A stretch of 7,361 bases of DNA from assembly GCA_024401915.1 (NCBI GenBank), contig JAKSKA010000069.1, positions 1 to 7,361 on the forward strand, read 5' to 3'. Shown in pieces: positions 5,421-7,361 of the stretch. The notes below the pieces were generated by a model. The model saw only the letters and a program-made list of their open reading frames with translations, ran no database searches and was not told the DNA's origin. The number at the start of each line of letters is the position of its first letter. The first letter of the stretch is position 1. Position numbers and translations under genes: made by a program. The DNA is from Bacteroidales bacterium. GTDB lineage: Bacteria; Bacteroidota; Bacteroidia; Bacteroidales; UBA932.

Positions 5421-5451
5421 CAAATATAAAGATTATAGACGAAATAATCAA
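5421..5451 (-). promoter_or_regulatory. Bacteroidota-type promoter of the partner-switch/alarmone operon
   Basis: On the minus strand TTG (5451-5449) is followed after 20 nt by TATATTTG (5428-5421), matching the Bacteroidota -33/-7 arrangement (TTG, about 20 nt, TAnnTTTG). The -7 box ends 22 nt before the HATPase ATG at 5398, giving a short leader. The -33 element overlaps the lplA stop codon. No terminator with a U-tract separates lplA from this promoter, so read-through from lplA is also possible. Confidence 0.65.
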
Positions 5452-6404
5452 GCGTGGAACAGCCCTCCGAGGATTTTATCCTCGTCGAGGTTCCCGATTT
5501 CGTCCCGTCTGCGTCCTATGAGGGCGGCCCTTGCCTTCAGCGCAGCGTCGTGGTCGAGCGCGTCCGTGTACACGGCGCAGTCGGAGATGACGTCATCCGT
5601 CCACTCCGGATATATCTCCACTCCGCCCCAGGGAAAGCGGGCCCTTATTGCCGTCCCGGCGTCGCGGCGCTTGTTGTATATCCATTCGCGGCTGCTGAAA
5701 CGGGCCAGCAGTCCGGAATAATGCCCGTCTTCCTTTATTGCTGTATATCCGAAACTTGCATAGTGTGACTTGAAGGCTTCCTCCAGCGCATCGGAGACTG
5801 TTTCGGGGTTGAGGCCCGGCACGAGTCCGCAGAGGTTCACCGTCCTGCTCCTGACGGATTCCACGCCCTTGGACAGGAGTTTCGAGCGTTCGGGATTGAG
5901 CACTTCTGCCATTATGCCGGCGTCTGCGTCCAGCAGGATCGTTCCGTTGTGGAAGGCGCGGTCCCCTTCGATATGGTAGGAGTGGCCGGAGAACTTGCGC
6001 CCGAGCGTGCACAGGTCATTGCGGCCGTTCATCTCCGCTTCGATTCCAAGACTTCGCACGGCCTCCAGAACCATTTCCGTCTGCGACTGTATATCAAAGT
6101 GTTCCAGCTGTGTAATGAAGGTGAAGTTCAGGTTGCCGAGGTCGTGATAGACGGCCCCGCCCCCGGAGAGTCTCCTTACGATGGACGTGCCGTGCTCCAT
6201 CGCCGCGCCGACGTTCACCTCGCTCCACACGTTCTGGTTCCTTCCGATCACCACGCAGTTGTCGTTCTGCCAGAGGTAGAGTATGTCGCAGCCCTCTTCG
6301 AGCTTGTCCATCAGCCACTTCTCTCCGGCGAGGTTTTTCAGGGCGTCGTGCCCGGCGTGGCGGCAGACCAGAAGTTTCCTTTCCATAGTTGCGAAATTAA
6401 TCAT
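5448..6404 (-). CDS. lplA: Lipoate-protein ligase A
   Basis: LplA activates free lipoate with ATP to lipoyl-AMP and attaches it to a lysine of lipoyl domains, such as those of 2-oxoacid dehydrogenase E2 or GcvH. The 318-residue product is close to the E. coli enzyme (about 338). It shows the lipoate-binding signature RRLSGGGAVYHDLGN (77-91), GRND (127-130), GRKFSG (135-140) with K137 as the catalytic lysine, FHNGTILLDAD, and LLSKGVESVRSR. The C-terminal accessory domain is present (SSREWIYNK, then FPWGGVEI), so it is a full two-domain LplA. The frame opens at ATG 6404, but a second ATG at 6386 (residue 7) fits the usual LplA N-terminus better, and neither has a clear ribosome site. The gene is divergent from the FakA-type gene across 38 bp and lies 49 bp upstream of the HATPase gene. 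Confidence 0.95.
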   Translation of the reverse strand: MINFATMERKLLVCRHAGHDALKNLAGEKWLMDKLEEGCDILYLWQNDNCVVIGRNQNVWSEVNVGAAMEHGTSIVRRLSGGGAVYHDLGNLNFTFITQLEHFDIQSQTEMVLEAVRSLGIEAEMNGRNDLCTLGRKFSGHSYHIEGDRAFHNGTILLDADAGIMAEVLNPERSKLLSKGVESVRSRTVNLCGLVPGLNPETVSDALEEAFKSHYASFGYTAIKEDGHYSGLLARFSSREWIYNKRRDAGTAIRARFPWGGVEIYPEWTDDVISDCAVYTDALDHDAALKARAALIGRRRDEIGNLDEDKILGGLFHA

Positions 6405-6420
6405 TTTTTGCTAACTTGCA

Positions 6421-6428
6421 TTGATTTG
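6421..6428 (+). promoter_or_regulatory. Weak candidate -7 box in the 38-bp lplA/fakA gap
   Basis: TTGATTTG at 6421-6428 matches TAnnTTTG except at the second base and lies 14 nt before the ATG at 6443. No -33 element at the expected distance is clear. The gap is so short that the two divergent promoters must overlap each other or the neighbouring coding ends. I could not identify a promoter for lplA. Confidence 0.2.
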
Positions 6429-6442
6429 GATATTCGTTTTTT

Positions 6443-7361
6443 ATGAGAATTGACGCTATAGACGGTTCGCTGTGGAAAAAGATGCTTGAGGCCGGTTCGG
6501 CTTCGCTCTATGCGTCCAGGAAGACTATCAATGACCTGAATGTTTTCCCGATTCCTGACGGCGATACCGGAGACAATATGTATTTGACCATCAGTTCCGG
6601 CTGCTCGGCAGCTGCGGACACGGAAGGTTCTCTCGGCGCGGTCGCGACAGCCGCGGGACGCGGAATGCTGCTCGGCGCCAGAGGCAATTCCGGAGTCATC
6701 CTATCCCGTATCTTCGCCGGTGTCGCAAAGGGCTTCGGCGATGCGGAGAACGTTGATGCCGAGGGGCTCTCCCGGGCGATGGAAAGTGGGGTGAAGGAGG
6801 CCTATGCGGCCGTCGGCCAGCCTGTCGAAGGCACCATCCTGACGGTTTTCCGCGAAGGTGTGGAGCAGGCCCGGAAGTCCGGGGCGTGCGATATCTCAGC
6901 CTGGTTCTCCGCATTCCTTGACGAGATGAGGGCTTCCCTCGACAGGACTCCCGACCTGCTTCCGGTTCTTGCGGAGGCCGGGGTCGTGGATAGCGGAGGG
7001 GCCGGGTTCCTGGTCATCGCTTCCGGTATGAAGGATGCTCTTGAGGGACGTGTCACCGAATCTGAAACTCAGGTTCAGGAGAATGCCGCCAAGTCTTTGA
7101 ATATAGATGCTTTCGGTGCTGATGACGAGCTCCGTTTCGGCTACTGCACCGAGTTCCTGCTGCGCCTCCAGAATGCCAAGGTGGGCGATGCGGAGAACTG
7201 CGATATTTCCGAAATTCGCGACTGGCTCGACTCCGTCGGGGAGTCCGTGGTATGTTTCCGTGACGGCTCGATAGTGAAGGTCCACGTCCACACGATGGAC
7301 CCCGGCGCCATCCTTTCCCACGCACGCAGATGGGGCGAATTCCTGAGCGTGAAGGTGGAGA
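6443..7361 (+). CDS. fakA: FakA/YloV-type DAK-domain kinase (fatty acid kinase), 3' end missing
   Basis: The frame is open from ATG 6443 to the window edge: 306 codons without a stop. FakA, with the lipid-binding protein FakB, phosphorylates fatty acids taken up from outside or released from lipids. The N-terminal DhaL-like domain shows NVFPIPDGDTGDNM (33-46), in which D39, D41 and D44 correspond to the Mg-binding aspartates D38/D40/D43 of S. aureus FakA. It also has LLGARGNSGVILS (76-88), EGTILTV (129-135) and VVDSGGAGF (181-189). The middle domain has C235 in GYCTEF and H281/H283 in VKVHVHT, matching the Cys/His metal site of FakA. A full FakA is about 550 residues, so roughly 240 residues and the FakB-binding end lie beyond the window. 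No FakB gene is visible here. The family is clear; the fatty acid kinase role is inferred from it. Confidence 0.88.
   Translation, partial: MRIDAIDGSLWKKMLEAGSASLYASRKTINDLNVFPIPDGDTGDNMYLTISSGCSAAADTEGSLGAVATAAGRGMLLGARGNSGVILSRIFAGVAKGFGDAENVDAEGLSRAMESGVKEAYAAVGQPVEGTILTVFREGVEQARKSGACDISAWFSAFLDEMRASLDRTPDLLPVLAEAGVVDSGGAGFLVIASGMKDALEGRVTESETQVQENAAKSLNIDAFGADDELRFGYCTEFLLRLQNAKVGDAENCDISEIRDWLDSVGESVVCFRDGSIVKVHVHTMDPGAILSHARRWGEFLSVKVE

Noticed and set aside
5468..5484. Short hairpin CGAGGAT/ATCCTCG near the lplA 3' end
   Set aside because: The 7-bp stem with a 3-nt loop lies in coding sequence and is not followed by a U-tract on either strand, so it is not a supported terminator.
5949..6446. 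165-codon open frame antisense to lplA, and several others opposite lplA, the hydrolase and the fakA-type gene
   Set aside because: All lie opposite well-identified genes and have biased, Arg/Pro/Ala-rich or His-rich translations typical of shadow frames.

Overview
The window looks like ordinary chromosome from a member of the Bacteroidota, most likely Bacteroidales. The coding DNA is GC-rich, while the short intergenic gaps are AT-rich and carry -7 boxes of the Bacteroidota form TAnnTTTG. Several starts lack a clear Shine-Dalgarno sequence. An anaerobic ribonucleotide reductase shows that the host can make dNTPs without oxygen. The genus cannot be fixed from this sequence. No RNA genes, insertion sequences, CRISPR arrays or phage genes are visible.

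Layout from left to right: (1) the 5' end of a HerA-like/DUF853 ATPase gene on the minus strand, cut by the window edge; (2) a 174-bp divergent intergenic region with two candidate promoters, a consensus DnaA box beside a near-match, and two perfect inverted repeats; (3) nrdD-nrdG on the plus strand, the class III ribonucleotide reductase and its activase, joined by a 1-nt stop/start overlap; (4) a compact four-gene minus-strand operon, in transcription order an RsbW/SpoIIAB-like HATPase, a RelA/SpoT-type alarmone synthetase with a long C-terminal extension, a single-domain HD alarmone hydrolase, and a SpoIIAA/RsbV-like STAS protein; (5) lplA, lipoate-protein ligase, on the minus strand upstream of that operon; (6) divergently, the first 306 codons of a FakA/YloV-type DAK-domain gene that runs off the right edge and so has no stop codon here.

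The most interesting part is region 4. A partner-switching pair (anti-sigma-type kinase and STAS antagonist) brackets an alarmone synthetase/hydrolase pair. The kinase and synthetase genes overlap by 8 nt, and the synthetase and hydrolase genes by 1 nt. No sigma factor or PP2C phosphatase gene is present in the window. One reading, which is inference, is that the partner switch controls alarmone metabolism, or the reverse. A well-formed promoter (TTG, 20 nt, TATATTTG) precedes the operon. A good intrinsic terminator for it lies inside the convergent nrdG coding sequence, so the operon's mRNA 3' end should be antisense to nrdG.
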